Shown here: positions 1 through 8,695 of the stretch, piece after piece
How the letters are laid out: each line of letters opens with the position of its first letter
Position numbering within the stretch: the stretch's first letter is position 1
Origin: UBA11540 sp045536425
Lineage (GTDB): Bacteria > Bacillota > Clostridia > Oscillospirales > Ruminococcaceae
Length of the DNA: 64,000 nucleotides
Direction of reading: 5' to 3'
Assembly: GCA_045536425.1 (NCBI GenBank)
Contig: JAZSNN010000012.1
Span: 62,001 to 126,000, forward strand
Translations under genes and position numbers: made by a program
The notes under the pieces: model-generated
What the model was told of the DNA's origin: nothing
Database searches by the model: none
What the model saw: only the letters and a program-made list of their open reading frames with translations

Positions 1-165
1 AAGTATACAACACCGACCCTCACAACCCTCATTCAGCCGAGAGAGCAGATGGGCGAGGAAGCAGTGAAGATACTTTTAGAGGTGCTGTCGGGAAAGAAAA
101 ACCGCCACGTGTGTTTCGAGACCCGACTTCGCAGAGGCGAGTCACTTGCCTTGAAAAATGTTTGA
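1..165 (+). CDS. LacI/GalR-type regulator, C-terminal end (partial)
   Basis: An open frame enters from the left edge and stops at TGA 163-165, giving 54 residues. The segment LTTLIQPREQMGEEAVKILL is typical of the last helix of the LacI/GalR effector-binding domain, where such proteins read like 'LTTI.QP..EMG..A..LL'. The DNA-binding part lies outside the window. It ends 75 bp before a sugar-binding protein gene of the same strand, so by context it is probably the local regulator of the maltodextrin genes. Family assignment rests on this short tail only. Confidence 0.75.
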   Translation, partial: KYTTPTLTTLIQPREQMGEEAVKILLEVLSGKKNRHVCFETRLRRGESLALKNV

Positions 166-204
166 TTTTTACGCTGTGAGCGTGGAAATAATAAATTATG
201 TACC

Positions 205-219
205 ATCGCGAAAAGCGAT
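205..219. promoter_or_regulatory. Inverted repeat, possible LacI-family operator
   Basis: ATCGC-GAAAA-GCGAT lies between the regulator stop and the binding-protein start. A second small inverted repeat, ACGCT-GTG-AGCGT, is at 171-183. Position fits an operator, but the symmetry is short and the odd-length spacing is not the usual LacI-family form. Confidence 0.3.
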
Positions 220-240
220 AACTTTAAGGAGGACAAGACA

Positions 241-1521
241 ATGAAAAAAGTACTGGCACTCGTATTGGCAGTAGTAATGTGCATCGGCGTATTTGCTTCC
301 TGCACAGGCGACAAGACAGACGCAAAGGGAAGAGTTTACTGGCTCAACTTCAAGCCCGAGTCTGACGCTACACTTCAGGAAGTAGCAAAGATGTACACAG
401 ACAAGACCGGCATCGAGGTAAAGGTAGTTACCGCAGCATCCGGAACATACAATCAGACCCTTATCGCAGAGATGGATAAGTCTGAGGCTCCTACAATGTT
501 CGTTATAGGAAATCAGGCAGCGGTAAAAGAGTGGGGCGACTACGCAGTAGACCTCAAGGATTCCGCTATCGCAAAAGAGCTCAACACCGACGCATACAAT
601 CTGTATGACGCAGACGGCAAGCTCGTTTCCGTCGGTTACTGCTATGAGTGCTACGGCATCATCGTAAACCCCACACTCATCGAAAAAGCAGGCTACACAA
701 TGGCTGACCTCAACAACTTTGCAGGTCTCAAGAAGGTAGCAGAAGACATCCACGCTCGCGCTGAAGAGCTCGGCTTTGATGCATTCTCCGCTTCCGATAT
801 GGACGGTTCTTCCTCTTGGAGATTTACAGGCCATATGGCAAACCTCGAGTACTTCTATGAGTCTCGCGATGCAGGCGGATGGACAGAGTGTCCTCCCTCT
901 CTCACAGGTAAGTATATGGAAAACTTCAAGAACCTCTATGACCTCTGCATCAACAACTCTCTCACACCTGCAACAGAGCTTGCTACAGGCGGTCACGACG
1001 CTCAGAATCAGTTCAAGACCGGCAAGGCTGCTTTCTATGTAAACGGTTCTTGGGAGTACAGCGCGGTTAGCGAGACAGTTCCGAACGCTACAATGATTCC
1101 TTATTACTGCGGCGTTGAGGGCGAAGAAAAAGCAGGTCTCAACTGCGGTACAGAGAACTACTGGGCAATCAACTCCAAGGTTTCTGAGGCTGACCAGAAG
1201 GCCACTATGGACTTTATGGTATGGTGCGTAACCGATCCCGAAGCTTCCAGAAAGCTCGTTGACACCTTCGGCGTAATGCCTTACAAGTCTGCTGCAGAGT
1301 CCACAAACGGCTTCCTCGCTGCTGCTAACAACTACAGCGCAAACGGATGCTACGTAATGGATTGGGCAACAAACTATCAGCCTAACGTTGATGCATACCG
1401 TGCAGCACTCGTTTCTGCTCTCAATGCATACAACGCAGATCAGTCCGAGGCTAACTGGGAGCTCGTAAAGACAGCTTTCGTTGAGGGCTGGGCAACTCAG
1501 TACAAAGAGGCTAACAAATAA
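241..1521 (+). CDS. Sugar ABC transporter substrate-binding lipoprotein (MalE-like, family 1)
   Basis: 426 residues. The N-terminus has a lysine-rich start, hydrophobic stretch and lipobox FASC (about residues 17-20), so it should be exported and lipid-anchored. The rest reads as a family 1 extracellular solute-binding protein. The start at 241 is set by AAGGAGG at 225-231. Its neighbours are two MalF/MalG-type permeases and malQ, so the substrate is most likely maltose or maltodextrin. No ATP-binding subunit is encoded nearby, so an MsmK-like shared ATPase elsewhere in the genome is inferred. Codon use is strongly biased (GCA, CTC), as expected for a highly expressed binding protein. Confidence 0.9.
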   Translation: MKKVLALVLAVVMCIGVFASCTGDKTDAKGRVYWLNFKPESDATLQEVAKMYTDKTGIEVKVVTAASGTYNQTLIAEMDKSEAPTMFVIGNQAAVKEWGDYAVDLKDSAIAKELNTDAYNLYDADGKLVSVGYCYECYGIIVNPTLIEKAGYTMADLNNFAGLKKVAEDIHARAEELGFDAFSASDMDGSSSWRFTGHMANLEYFYESRDAGGWTECPPSLTGKYMENFKNLYDLCINNSLTPATELATGGHDAQNQFKTGKAAFYVNGSWEYSAVSETVPNATMIPYYCGVEGEEKAGLNCGTENYWAINSKVSEADQKATMDFMVWCVTDPEASRKLVDTFGVMPYKSAAESTNGFLAAANNYSANGCYVMDWATNYQPNVDAYRAALVSALNAYNADQSEANWELVKTAFVEGWATQYKEANK

Positions 1522-1548
1522 TTCTCCGAAAAACTAAACTAACTTGAG

Positions 1549-1582
1549 CGGGGCGGGCGACAAATTCGCCCACCCCGTTTTC
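1549..1582 (+). terminator. GC-rich hairpin after the binding-protein gene (partial terminator or mRNA stabiliser)
   Basis: Arms 1549-1560 and 1566-1577 pair over 12 bp with one C-A mismatch, loop CAAAT, followed by TTTTCTT. It separates the binding-protein gene from its permease genes. Such hairpins often lower downstream expression relative to the binding protein. Confidence 0.7.
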
Positions 1583-1597
1583 TTGTAATCAGGAGAG

Positions 1598-2512
1598 ATG
1601 GTAATTTTGAAGAAAAAGAAGATAACAGGCGACACAGTAATGAGTAAAACGCTTGGAAAATGGGGTTGGTTTTTTCTTGGCCCCGTTCTCGTTGCGTTTG
1701 CAATAGGCTTTATTTGGCCTTTCGTGCAGGGAATATACCTTTCTCTCTGCAAATTCAAGCTCATATCCGACGCAAAATTCATAGGCTTTGACAACTACCT
1801 CACAGCCTTTCAGGACGAGAACTTTTTGCGCTCGTTCTGGTATACTGCGCTGTTTGCGATAGTCAGCCTTGTCATAATCAACGTACTTGCCTTTGCGGTG
1901 GCGTATGCACTCACCCAAGGCATAAAAGGCTCAAACATATTCAGAACAGTGTTCTTTATGCCAAACCTCATCGGCGGAATCGTGCTCGGCTACATCTGGT
2001 CGATGATTTTCGACGGCATACTCTCAAAATTCGGAACATCCATTCTCCAGAACTCCACCTGGGGCTTTTGGGGACTTATCATACTTCTTTGCTGGCAACA
2101 GGTAGGCTATATGATGATAATCTATATAGCAGGACTTCAGGCGGTCAGCGAGGATATCCACGAGGCAGCGATGATAGACGGTGCAAACGGATGGCAGAAG
2201 CTCTTCAAGGTGACTATACCAAACGTTATGCCCTCCATCACCATCTGTACCTTCCTTTCTTTGACAAACGGCTTCAAGCTGTTTGACCAAAACCTCGCGC
2301 TCACAGGCGGTCTGCCGTATATCATACAGCCCGACGGCTCGGCAATAAAAACCACCGAGATGCTCGCGCTCAATATCTATCAGACCTTCTATAGCCAGGG
2401 CTCCACCTCACCCGGTGTAGCACAGGCAAAGGCGGTTGTGTTCTTCATCCTCGTTGCAGGTTTGGGACTGATGCAGCTTGCCGTAACGCGTAAGAAGGAG
2501 GTTCAGCAGTAA
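1598..2512 (+). CDS. Sugar ABC transporter permease (MalF-like)
   Basis: 304 residues with about six membrane segments and the permease EAA loop (EAAMIDGANGWQKLFKVTIP, about residues 189-208) that contacts the ATPase. The start is uncertain. ATG 1598 is only 2 nt after AGGAG (1591-1595). TTG 1607 has ideal spacing. ATG 1640 begins the part typical of the family (MSKTLGKWGW) but lacks a clear ribosome site. The downstream permease overlaps its stop codon by one base (TAATG), so the two are translationally coupled. Confidence 0.88.
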   Translation: MVILKKKKITGDTVMSKTLGKWGWFFLGPVLVAFAIGFIWPFVQGIYLSLCKFKLISDAKFIGFDNYLTAFQDENFLRSFWYTALFAIVSLVIINVLAFAVAYALTQGIKGSNIFRTVFFMPNLIGGIVLGYIWSMIFDGILSKFGTSILQNSTWGFWGLIILLCWQQVGYMMIIYIAGLQAVSEDIHEAAMIDGANGWQKLFKVTIPNVMPSITICTFLSLTNGFKLFDQNLALTGGLPYIIQPDGSAIKTTEMLALNIYQTFYSQGSTSPGVAQAKAVVFFILVAGLGLMQLAVTRKKEVQQ

Positions 2513-3369
2513 TGAAAGAAAAATCTCTTTCCAAGCAGAAGCTCGGCAAAACCATCCTTTCGATAGTGATGACCATCATCAGTATCATCTACGTTTTGCC
2601 CGTAGTTTCGGTGCTTGTAAACTCCTTCAAGCTAAACACCTTTGTTAAAACCGAGACCTTTGCGCTTCCAAACGCAGAGAGCTTTGCAGGCTTTGCGAAT
2701 TTTATAAAGGGAATGACCTTTGGAAACTATCCTTTCTACAAGAGCGTTTTGTACAGCGTGGTCATCACCCTTGCGTCCACAGCACTCATCCTGCTTTTCT
2801 GCTCGATGGCGGCTTGGTTCATCGCGAGAAGAAACTCGCTTGTCTGTAAGATAGTCTACTTTTTGTGTGTTTTCTCGATGGTAGTGCCTTTCCAGATGGT
2901 AATGTACCCGCTGTCGAAAACCGCAGATAAGCTCGGTCTGAACACCCCGTGGACAATACCTGTGATATATCTCGGCTTTGGAGCGGGACTTGCGATATTT
3001 ATGTTCGTCGGCTTTGTAAAATCCATACCGCTCTCGATAGAAGAGGCGGCAACAATGGACGGCTGCGGTCCTGTCCGCACCTTCTTTCAGGTGATACTGC
3101 CGATGCTCGCTCCCACACTCATCTCGGTTGGTATACTCGAGATAATGTGGGTCTGGAACGACTATCTTCTCCCCTACCTTGTGCTCGACATCAACGAATT
3201 CCGCACCATTCCGATACACATTCAGTATCTCAAGGGAAGCTACGGCACCGTTGACCTCGGAGCTACAATGGCACTCATTCTTTTGAGTATAATCCCCGTC
3301 ATTATATTCTACCTTTCTTGTCAGAAGCACATCATAAAAGGAGTAGCCGCAGGTGCGGTCAAAGGGTAA
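2512..3369 (+). CDS. Sugar ABC transporter permease (MalG-like)
   Basis: 285 residues, the second inner-membrane permease of the importer, with about six membrane segments and an EAA motif (EEAATMDGCGPVRTFFQVIL, about residues 177-196). It starts in the overlapping TAATG of the preceding permease. Its own 3' end overlaps the start of malQ by 17 bp, so uptake and intracellular processing of the glucan are encoded in one transcript. Confidence 0.9.
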   Translation: MKEKSLSKQKLGKTILSIVMTIISIIYVLPVVSVLVNSFKLNTFVKTETFALPNAESFAGFANFIKGMTFGNYPFYKSVLYSVVITLASTALILLFCSMAAWFIARRNSLVCKIVYFLCVFSMVVPFQMVMYPLSKTADKLGLNTPWTIPVIYLGFGAGLAIFMFVGFVKSIPLSIEEAATMDGCGPVRTFFQVILPMLAPTLISVGILEIMWVWNDYLLPYLVLDINEFRTIPIHIQYLKGSYGTVDLGATMALILLSIIPVIIFYLSCQKHIIKGVAAGAVKG

Positions 3370-4867
3370 CGTCATCGGGCGTTCGAGCGGAATTCTAATG
3401 CCGATTTCCGCTCTGCCATCGCCATACGGCATCGGCACCCTGGGTAAAGAGGCAAGGGAGTTTGTCGATTTTTTGGCAGACTCGCGACAGAGCTATTGGC
3501 AGATGCTCCCCGTGGGCCCCACAAGCTACGGCGACTCTCCCTATCAAAGTCCGTCAACCTTTGCCGGAAACCCCTACTTCATCGACCTCGACCTGCTTTG
3601 TGAGGACGGGCTTTTGGAGCAGGACGAGATAACTGCGCTTTCTTGGGGCGACAATCCCGAGAAGGTGGACTATTCCGCGCTCTATCAAAACCGCTATACT
3701 CTGCTTTACAAGGCGTTTAAAAGAGGCTTTGAACGCGACAAGCAAAAGGTCGAAGCGTTTTGTAAAGAGAACGAGTTTTGGCTCTATGACTATGCTTTTT
3801 ATATGGCGGTAAAACGCCATTTCGGGATGAAATCCTGGCTCGAGTGGGACGAGGATATCCGTCTTCGCGAGCCAAAAGCGATGGATAGATACGCAGATAT
3901 GCTCATCGACGACACCGCGTTTTTCATCTACATTCAGTATCTTTTCTTCAAGCAGTGGGACGCGCTTCGCGAATATGCCCACGAAAAGAACATAGGAATA
4001 ATAGGCGATATGCCGATCTACGTCGCGCTCGATTCGGTGGACGTTTGGAGCAATCCCGATTGCTTTGTGCTCGACGAAAAGGGCTTTCCAACCGACGTTT
4101 CAGGTGTTCCGCCCGATAATTTCACCGCCGACGGTCAGTTGTGGGGAAATCCACTCTACGACTATGAAAAGATGGAGAAGGACGGCTATAAATGGTGGAT
4201 AAACCGCGTCAAAGGCGCCGCAAAGCTCTTTGACGTCATCCGTATTGACCATTTCAGAGGCTTTGAAAGCTACTGGGCTGTTCCCTTTGGCGAAACCACC
4301 GCAACAAACGGCAGATGGATAAAGGGTCCCGGAATGAAGCTTGTCGGCGAGCTCAAAAAAAGCTTCCCCGACATCAAGTTTATCGCCGAGGACTTGGGCT
4401 ATCCCTCAAAAGAGGTGGTACAGCTTTTGTCCGACTCTAAATTCCCGGGTATGAAGGTGCTGCAGTTTGCCTTCGATACCCGCGACGAAAACAACAAAAA
4501 CCACCTGCCGCACACCTATACGGAAAACAGCGTGTGCTATGCGGGTACACACGATAATGACACCCTGCTCGGCTGGATGACTGCTGCCAACCCCGAGGAT
4601 ATAAAAAGGGCTGTCGATTATCTCGGACTCAACGAGCTCGAAGGACGCATCAGGGGAGTGCTCAGAAGCGGAATGGCCACCGTGTCAAACCTTTTTGTAG
4701 CACAGATGCAGGACTGGTTAGAACTCGACGCAAGGGCGAGGATGAACACCCCTGGAAATCCCGAGGGTAACTGGCAGTGGCGTATGAAGAAAGACGTCCT
4801 CACCCCTGCGCTGTCTGCAGAGATAGCGCGTATGACAATACGATACAATCGAACAAGCAAGGGCTAA
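3353..4867 (+). CDS. malQ: 4-alpha-glucanotransferase (amylomaltase)
   Basis: 504 residues, the usual length for GH77 amylomaltase, which transfers alpha-1,4-glucan segments between maltodextrins in the cytoplasm. Visible family motifs include the N-terminal LPSPYGIGTLG, the nucleophile region VIRIDHFRGFESYW (Asp in IRIDHFRG), the acid region IAEDLG and GTHDNDTLLGW. The start is GTG 3353, chosen because AAAGGAG at 3337-3343 sits 9 nt upstream, inside the preceding permease gene. It completes the regulator, importer and malQ operon. Confidence 0.95.
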   Translation: MRSKGNVIGRSSGILMPISALPSPYGIGTLGKEAREFVDFLADSRQSYWQMLPVGPTSYGDSPYQSPSTFAGNPYFIDLDLLCEDGLLEQDEITALSWGDNPEKVDYSALYQNRYTLLYKAFKRGFERDKQKVEAFCKENEFWLYDYAFYMAVKRHFGMKSWLEWDEDIRLREPKAMDRYADMLIDDTAFFIYIQYLFFKQWDALREYAHEKNIGIIGDMPIYVALDSVDVWSNPDCFVLDEKGFPTDVSGVPPDNFTADGQLWGNPLYDYEKMEKDGYKWWINRVKGAAKLFDVIRIDHFRGFESYWAVPFGETTATNGRWIKGPGMKLVGELKKSFPDIKFIAEDLGYPSKEVVQLLSDSKFPGMKVLQFAFDTRDENNKNHLPHTYTENSVCYAGTHDNDTLLGWMTAANPEDIKRAVDYLGLNELEGRIRGVLRSGMATVSNLFVAQMQDWLELDARARMNTPGNPEGNWQWRMKKDVLTPALSAEIARMTIRYNRTSKG

Positions 4868-4886
4868 ACAATTTGATTTCTCCTCA

Positions 4887-4919
4887 AAGGCGCCGTGTCC
4901 GTTTCGGGCACGGCGCCTT
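4887..4919 (+). terminator. Hairpin after malQ
   Basis: A 14-bp stem (AAGGCGCCGTGTCC with one G-T wobble) around GTTTC closes the maltodextrin operon. The following tract is poor in T, so it is a weak intrinsic terminator; the next hairpin at 4959-4990 has a better T tract. Confidence 0.6.
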
Positions 4920-4958
4920 GCCTTGCTCACGTTTAAACTGCCGTTTTTCGACACAACA

Positions 4959-4990
4959 AAAAAGCTGACCTTTCGGTCAGCTTTTTGCTT
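4959..4990. terminator. Bidirectional terminator between malQ and rpsU
   Basis: AAAAAGCTGACC / GGTCAGCTTTTT with a 4-nt loop, followed by TTTTTGCTTTT on the plus strand and TTTTTTGTTG on the minus strand. It can end both convergent transcripts. Confidence 0.88.
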
Positions 4991-5014
4991 TTACAGTTTT
5001 GATTTGTAATCAGA

Positions 5015-5191
5015 TTACTTGAACTTGCGCTTACGTGCAGCTTCAGACTTCTTCTTACGCTTTACGGAAGGCTTCTCGTAGTGCTCTCTTTTACGCACCT
5101 CAGCAAGCACACCGTTGCGAGCACACTGTCTCTTAAATCTACGGAGCGCACTGTCCAAAGACTCGTTTTCTTTCAAACGGATTTCTGCCAT
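5015..5191 (-). CDS. rpsU: 30S ribosomal protein S21
   Basis: A short 58-codon gene on the minus strand. The product begins MAEIRLKENESLDSALRRFK and ends in a very basic lysine/arginine tail, which is the S21 pattern and length. S21 binds the 30S platform. The ribosome site GAGGGAGG lies just upstream of the ATG (complement of 5189-5191). It has its own promoter at 5250-5278 and ends at the shared terminator with malQ. It is divergent from sigK. Confidence 0.96.
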   Translation of the reverse strand: MAEIRLKENESLDSALRRFKRQCARNGVLAEVRKREHYEKPSVKRKKKSEAARKRKFK

Positions 5192-5249
5192 TACAAATTC
5201 CCTCCCTCGCCGTGCAGCAGGAGATCTAAACTAAAAATATAACACACCT

Positions 5250-5278
5250 ATTATACATCATACTTTAGGGGAAGTCAA
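5250..5278 (-). promoter_or_regulatory. Sigma-A promoter of rpsU
   Basis: On the minus strand: TTGACT (5273-5278), 17-bp spacer, TATAAT (5250-5255), about 59 bp before the rpsU start. Confidence 0.85.
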
Positions 5279-5340
5279 GGGGGTATTATACCCGTAAAGT
5301 TTCATAAATAAATCGGCTTAGATTGTAGCACCTTGCACAA

Positions 5341-5475
5341 CATTCATGAGCCGAAGGCTCGATTCATGGACGGAGTCCGATTCAAGGTGCGAAAGCACCA
5401 ATTCATGCCCGTCAGGGCGATTCATAATGAATTGAAACCAGCGTTTCATGAATTGATGCTGGAAGCATCATTAAA
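5341..5475. repeat. Mini-hairpin array 1, copy A
   Basis: Successive tiny hairpins: GAGCC-GAA-GGCTC (5348-5360), GGAC-GGA-GTCC (5368-5378), GGTGC-GAAA-GCACC (5386-5399), GCCC-GTCA-GGGC (5407-5418). Each is preceded by an ATTCATG or ATTCA linker. At 5420-5432 the palindrome ATTCATAATGAAT reverses the linker sense; then GAAAC-CAGC-GTTTC (5434-5447), ATGAATTG, and GATGC-TGGAA-GCATC (5455-5469). The unit period is about 18-21 bp. It lies between divergent rpsU and sigK and encodes no protein. Confidence 0.9.
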
Positions 5476-5485
5476 AAATAGGTGA

Positions 5486-5695
5486 ATAGGACAAAAGGTT
5501 ATATGAATAACCTTTTAATGAGCCAAAGGCTCGATTCATGGACGGAGTCCGATTCATGAGGCGTTAGCCTCTATTCATGCCCGTCAGGGCGATTCATAAT
5601 GAATTGAAATCTTTAATTTCGCGAATTGTCACTCCGTGACATGAATTGAAACTAGCGTTTCGTGAATCGACGCTAAAGCGTCATTGAATGAGGTG
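5486..5695. repeat. Mini-hairpin array 1, copy B
   Basis: A second array, 172 bp after copy A measured centre to centre. It repeats the GGAC-GGA-GTCC and GCCC-GTCA-GGGC units and the central palindrome ATTCATAATGAAT (5592-5604) exactly. Other hairpins differ in stem sequence but keep the inverted pairing (GAGGC-GTTA-GCCTC; GTCAC-TCC-GTGAC; GACGC-TAAA-GCGTC). After the centre the linkers read ATGAATTG. It ends just before the sigK start. Confidence 0.88.
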
Positions 5696-5700
5696 TTACA

Positions 5701-6384
5701 ATGTTTCCTGCAATATCCTTTATAATGTCAAACCTGATGTTTCTTGCTCTGCACATCGCAAAGGGCGGTTGCTTTCCAAAGCCTCTTTCGGCAAAGGAGG
5801 AGGCGGAGTGCTTCAGAAGGATGCGCGAGGGCGACGGCGAGGCAAAATCAAAGCTTATTGAGCACAACCTCAGACTCGTCGCCCACATCACCAAAAAATA
5901 TTTTGCCACAGGCGGCGATCAGGACGACCTGATATCCATCGGCACTATCGGGCTCATCAAGGCGGTCACGTCGTTTAAAAGCGACAAAGGGAGCCGTTTT
6001 GCGACCTACGCCTCGCGGTGTATTGAAAACGAGATACTGATGTATTTTCGAAATATCAAAAAGAGCGCACAGGACGTTTCCATCAGCGACACCATCGACA
6101 CCGACCGCGACGGCAATTCGCTCACCTATATGGACATAATGGCGGACGAAGACACGCTTTTCGAGGACATCGATCTGAAACTTCGCACCAAAAAACTCTA
6201 CGAGGTTTTGGAAAAAAGCCTCTCTCCCCGTGAGCACGAGATAGTGACTCTCAGATATGGACTATACGGTAGAAAGCCGCTCACACAGCGGGAAACGGCA
6301 CAAAAGCTCGGCATCTCCCGCTCATATGTTTCGCGCATCGAGAAAAAAGCACTCGAAACTCTGAAACGGGAGCTCGGCGACTAA
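5701..6384 (+). CDS. sigK: Sporulation sigma factor sigma-K
   Basis: 227 residues. The N-terminus has a hydrophobic pro-region (about residues 1-22) followed by FPKPLSAKEE, as in pro-sigma-K of Bacillus. Region 2 (IEHNLRLVAHITKKYF, DLISIGTIGLIKA, FATYASRCIENEILM) and region 4 (SPREHEIVTLRYGL, GISRSYVSRIEKKAL) are intact. In endospore formers it directs late mother-cell transcription, including the spoVF genes, which are also in this window at 50055. The gene is continuous, with no skin-type insertion. The start at 5701 keeps the pro-region and lies directly after repeat array 1B. Confidence 0.94.
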   Translation: MFPAISFIMSNLMFLALHIAKGGCFPKPLSAKEEAECFRRMREGDGEAKSKLIEHNLRLVAHITKKYFATGGDQDDLISIGTIGLIKAVTSFKSDKGSRFATYASRCIENEILMYFRNIKKSAQDVSISDTIDTDRDGNSLTYMDIMADEDTLFEDIDLKLRTKKLYEVLEKSLSPREHEIVTLRYGLYGRKPLTQRETAQKLGISRSYVSRIEKKALETLKRELGD

Positions 6385-6390
6385 AAAGGC

Positions 6391-6419
6391 TTGTAAAAAA
6401 GGCGCGTTTGTATTATAAT
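6391..6419 (+). promoter_or_regulatory. Sigma-A promoter of the oligopeptidase gene
   Basis: TTGTAA (6391-6396), 17-bp spacer, TATAAT (6414-6419), 43 bp before the ATG at 6462. Confidence 0.75.
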
Positions 6420-6461
6420 ATAAATATGTATAAAATCCACGACAGAAACGAGGAGAAAGAT

Positions 6462-8168
6462 ATGATAAAATTTTCCGAAATGCCCTACGAGCGCCCCGAC
6501 GCTGAGCAGGTGAAAAAGGAATTTACCGCCCTGACCGAGCGTTTTGTAAACGCAAAGGATTTTGCAGAGGCAAAAGAGGTGTTTCTCGAGAAGGAGAAGT
6601 TTGTAAAGCACTTTGCGACCCTTTCTACCCTCTCCCACATCCGCCACGACATAAATACAAAGGATGAGTTCTACGACAACGAGCAGAAGTTCTGGAATGC
6701 AGTAATGCCCGAGCTCGAGGAATATATGCAGAAATGGTCACTCGCGATGCTCCAGTCGAAGTTCAGACCCGATTTCGAGGCAGAGTTTGGAAACCTTATG
6801 TTCTTGAACACCGAAATCGCTCTCAAGACCTTCTCCCCCGAGATTATCCCCGAGCTTCAGAAGGAGAACGACCTCACACAAGAGTATGAGAAGCTTCTCG
6901 CTTCCGCGCAGATAGACTTCGACGGCAAAAAGCGCACCCTTTCCCAGATGACACCCTACAAGACCGCGTCCGACGACGAGACAAGGCTTGCCGCTTGGAA
7001 GGCAGAGGGTCAGTGGTACATCGACAATCAGGAGAAGCTTGACGAGATATACGACAAGCTCACCCACCTTCGCGACGAGATGGGCAAAAAGCTCGGCTAT
7101 GAGGGCTATACAACCCTCGGCTACTATAGAATGGGCAGAAACTGCTACACCAAAGAGGACGTAGAAAAGTTCAGAAAAGCTGTAGTAAAATACCTCGTTC
7201 CTCTCGCGGACGGAATCTATAAAAAGCAGGCTGAAAGACTTGGCAAACAGTATCCTATGAGCTTTGCCGACAACGCTCTTGAGTTCAGAAGCGGTAACCC
7301 CCGTCCCCAAGGCACACCCGACGATATCTTGATGCAGGGCAAGAAGTTCTACGACGAGCTCTCTCCCGAAACATCAATCTTCTTTAACACAATGCTCGAG
7401 GGCGAACTTTTGGACGTTCTTTCCACAGAGGGCAAGGCAGGCGGAGGCTACTGCACCGATCTTGCGGATTACAGCGTTCCGTTCATCTTTGCCAACTTCA
7501 ACGGCACACAGGGCGACGTTGAGGTCATCACCCACGAGGCAGGACACGCGTTTGCCGATTGGACAAACCGCGACAGAGTTCCAATGGACTACGTCTGGCC
7601 GAGCCTTGAGGCTTGTGAGGTTCACTCCATGTCGATGGAGTTCTTCGCTTGGCCTTGGGCAGAGGGCTTCTTTGGCGAAGATACCAAGAAGTTTTTGTAC
7701 AGCCACCTCTCCGGCGCAATAACCTTTATCCCCTATGGAACGATGGTTGACCACTTCCAGCATATTGTCTATGAAAAACCCGAAATGACCCCCGCAGAGC
7801 GCCACGCGACTTGGAAAGAGCTTTTAGGTGTGTATATGCCTTGGATGAAGCTCGACGGCGAGATTCCCTTCTACAGCGAGGGCAAGGGTTGGCAGAGACA
7901 GCACCACATCTATTCGAGCCCCTTCTATTATATCGACTACTGCCTCGCGCAGACCGTCGCTTTGCAGTTCTGGGCAAGAATACAGGCGGACACAAAGGAC
8001 GCTTGGGAGCACTATATGGCGTATACAAAACAGGGCGGAAGCCGTGTCTTCACAGAGCTTTTGAAGAACGCAGAGCTTGACAGCCCGTTTGAAGAAACCT
8101 GCCTCAAGACCGTTTGCGAAACCGCAAATAAATGGCTCGAAAACTTTGACCTCGGTGATATAAAGTAA
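6462..8168 (+). CDS. M3 family oligoendopeptidase (PepF-type)
   Basis: 568 residues. The zinc motif HEAGH (in VITHEAGHAFADW, about residues 362-366) and a downstream glutamate-rich helix (SLEACEVHSMSMEFFA) define an M3B oligopeptidase. Such cytoplasmic enzymes degrade short peptides of about 6-20 residues. The start at 6462 follows AGGAG about 6 nt upstream; an upstream in-frame ATG (6408) overlaps the promoter and is unlikely. A peptide importer operon follows at 8820, so imported peptides could feed this enzyme; that link is inferred. Confidence 0.93.
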   Translation: MIKFSEMPYERPDAEQVKKEFTALTERFVNAKDFAEAKEVFLEKEKFVKHFATLSTLSHIRHDINTKDEFYDNEQKFWNAVMPELEEYMQKWSLAMLQSKFRPDFEAEFGNLMFLNTEIALKTFSPEIIPELQKENDLTQEYEKLLASAQIDFDGKKRTLSQMTPYKTASDDETRLAAWKAEGQWYIDNQEKLDEIYDKLTHLRDEMGKKLGYEGYTTLGYYRMGRNCYTKEDVEKFRKAVVKYLVPLADGIYKKQAERLGKQYPMSFADNALEFRSGNPRPQGTPDDILMQGKKFYDELSPETSIFFNTMLEGELLDVLSTEGKAGGGYCTDLADYSVPFIFANFNGTQGDVEVITHEAGHAFADWTNRDRVPMDYVWPSLEACEVHSMSMEFFAWPWAEGFFGEDTKKFLYSHLSGAITFIPYGTMVDHFQHIVYEKPEMTPAERHATWKELLGVYMPWMKLDGEIPFYSEGKGWQRQHHIYSSPFYYIDYCLAQTVALQFWARIQADTKDAWEHYMAYTKQGGSRVFTELLKNAELDSPFEETCLKTVCETANKWLENFDLGDIK

Positions 8169-8169
8169 T

Positions 8170-8694
8170 ATGGAAAAAAAGAAAAAGGGCAGACGCTCCT
8201 ATCTAAACGATTTTAAAGCCACTCTGTCGGGCGAATACGTCTATACAGGCGCTGTGTATATGCCCGAGGGCGATTATAAAAGGACAAGACTTCAGGCTAC
8301 CTTGGCGGGAATTTTGCTCGTCGCACTAAATCTCTTGTGCGGATGCATCCCCGCCGAGCCGATGCTCAATTCCTTCTATGTCATAATTCCCTTTGTGGTG
8401 TCCCTTGCAGCGTCGGTAAGGCTTCTCTGGGCGGCAACAAGACTGTGGCTCAACAAGCTTCCTCTTCGCGAATACGTTTTGCGTGAGACCTATGAAAAGC
8501 TTCTTCCTTCTGCGACTGTGGGACTCATTTTTTCGTCGATAACGGTGGCGGCTTTCATAGTATTTGCAGTTATAGAAGGACTTAGCACCCTCTCTTTTTG
8601 GTCATATCTGTTTTTTGCTTGTAACATTTTAACGATTTTAGCAAATGTTTTTGTTAGAGTTTGCACAAAAAACATCAATTGGGTCAAACAATGA
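8170..8694 (+). CDS. Small membrane protein of unknown function
   Basis: 174 residues starting 1 bp after the oligopeptidase stop, so it is co-transcribed with it. It has a basic N-terminus and four predicted membrane segments (about residues 38-55, 62-85, 115-135, 143-165), rich in Leu, Ala and Ser. I do not recognise a family. A weak ribosome site suggests translational coupling to the upstream gene. Confidence 0.75.
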   Translation: MEKKKKGRRSYLNDFKATLSGEYVYTGAVYMPEGDYKRTRLQATLAGILLVALNLLCGCIPAEPMLNSFYVIIPFVVSLAASVRLLWAATRLWLNKLPLREYVLRETYEKLLPSATVGLIFSSITVAAFIVFAVIEGLSTLSFWSYLFFACNILTILANVFVRVCTKNINWVKQ

Positions 8695-8695
8695 G

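Noticed and set aside
5341..5695. CRISPR array
   Set aside because: Repeats are only 6-8 bp and the intervening units are self-complementary hairpins, not unrelated spacers; no cas genes in the window.
5341..5695. Integron attC sites
   Set aside because: No GTTRRRY/AAC core sites, no cassettes and no integrase.
5701..6384. A skin-type element splitting sigK
   Set aside because: The sigK reading frame is continuous through regions 2 and 4.
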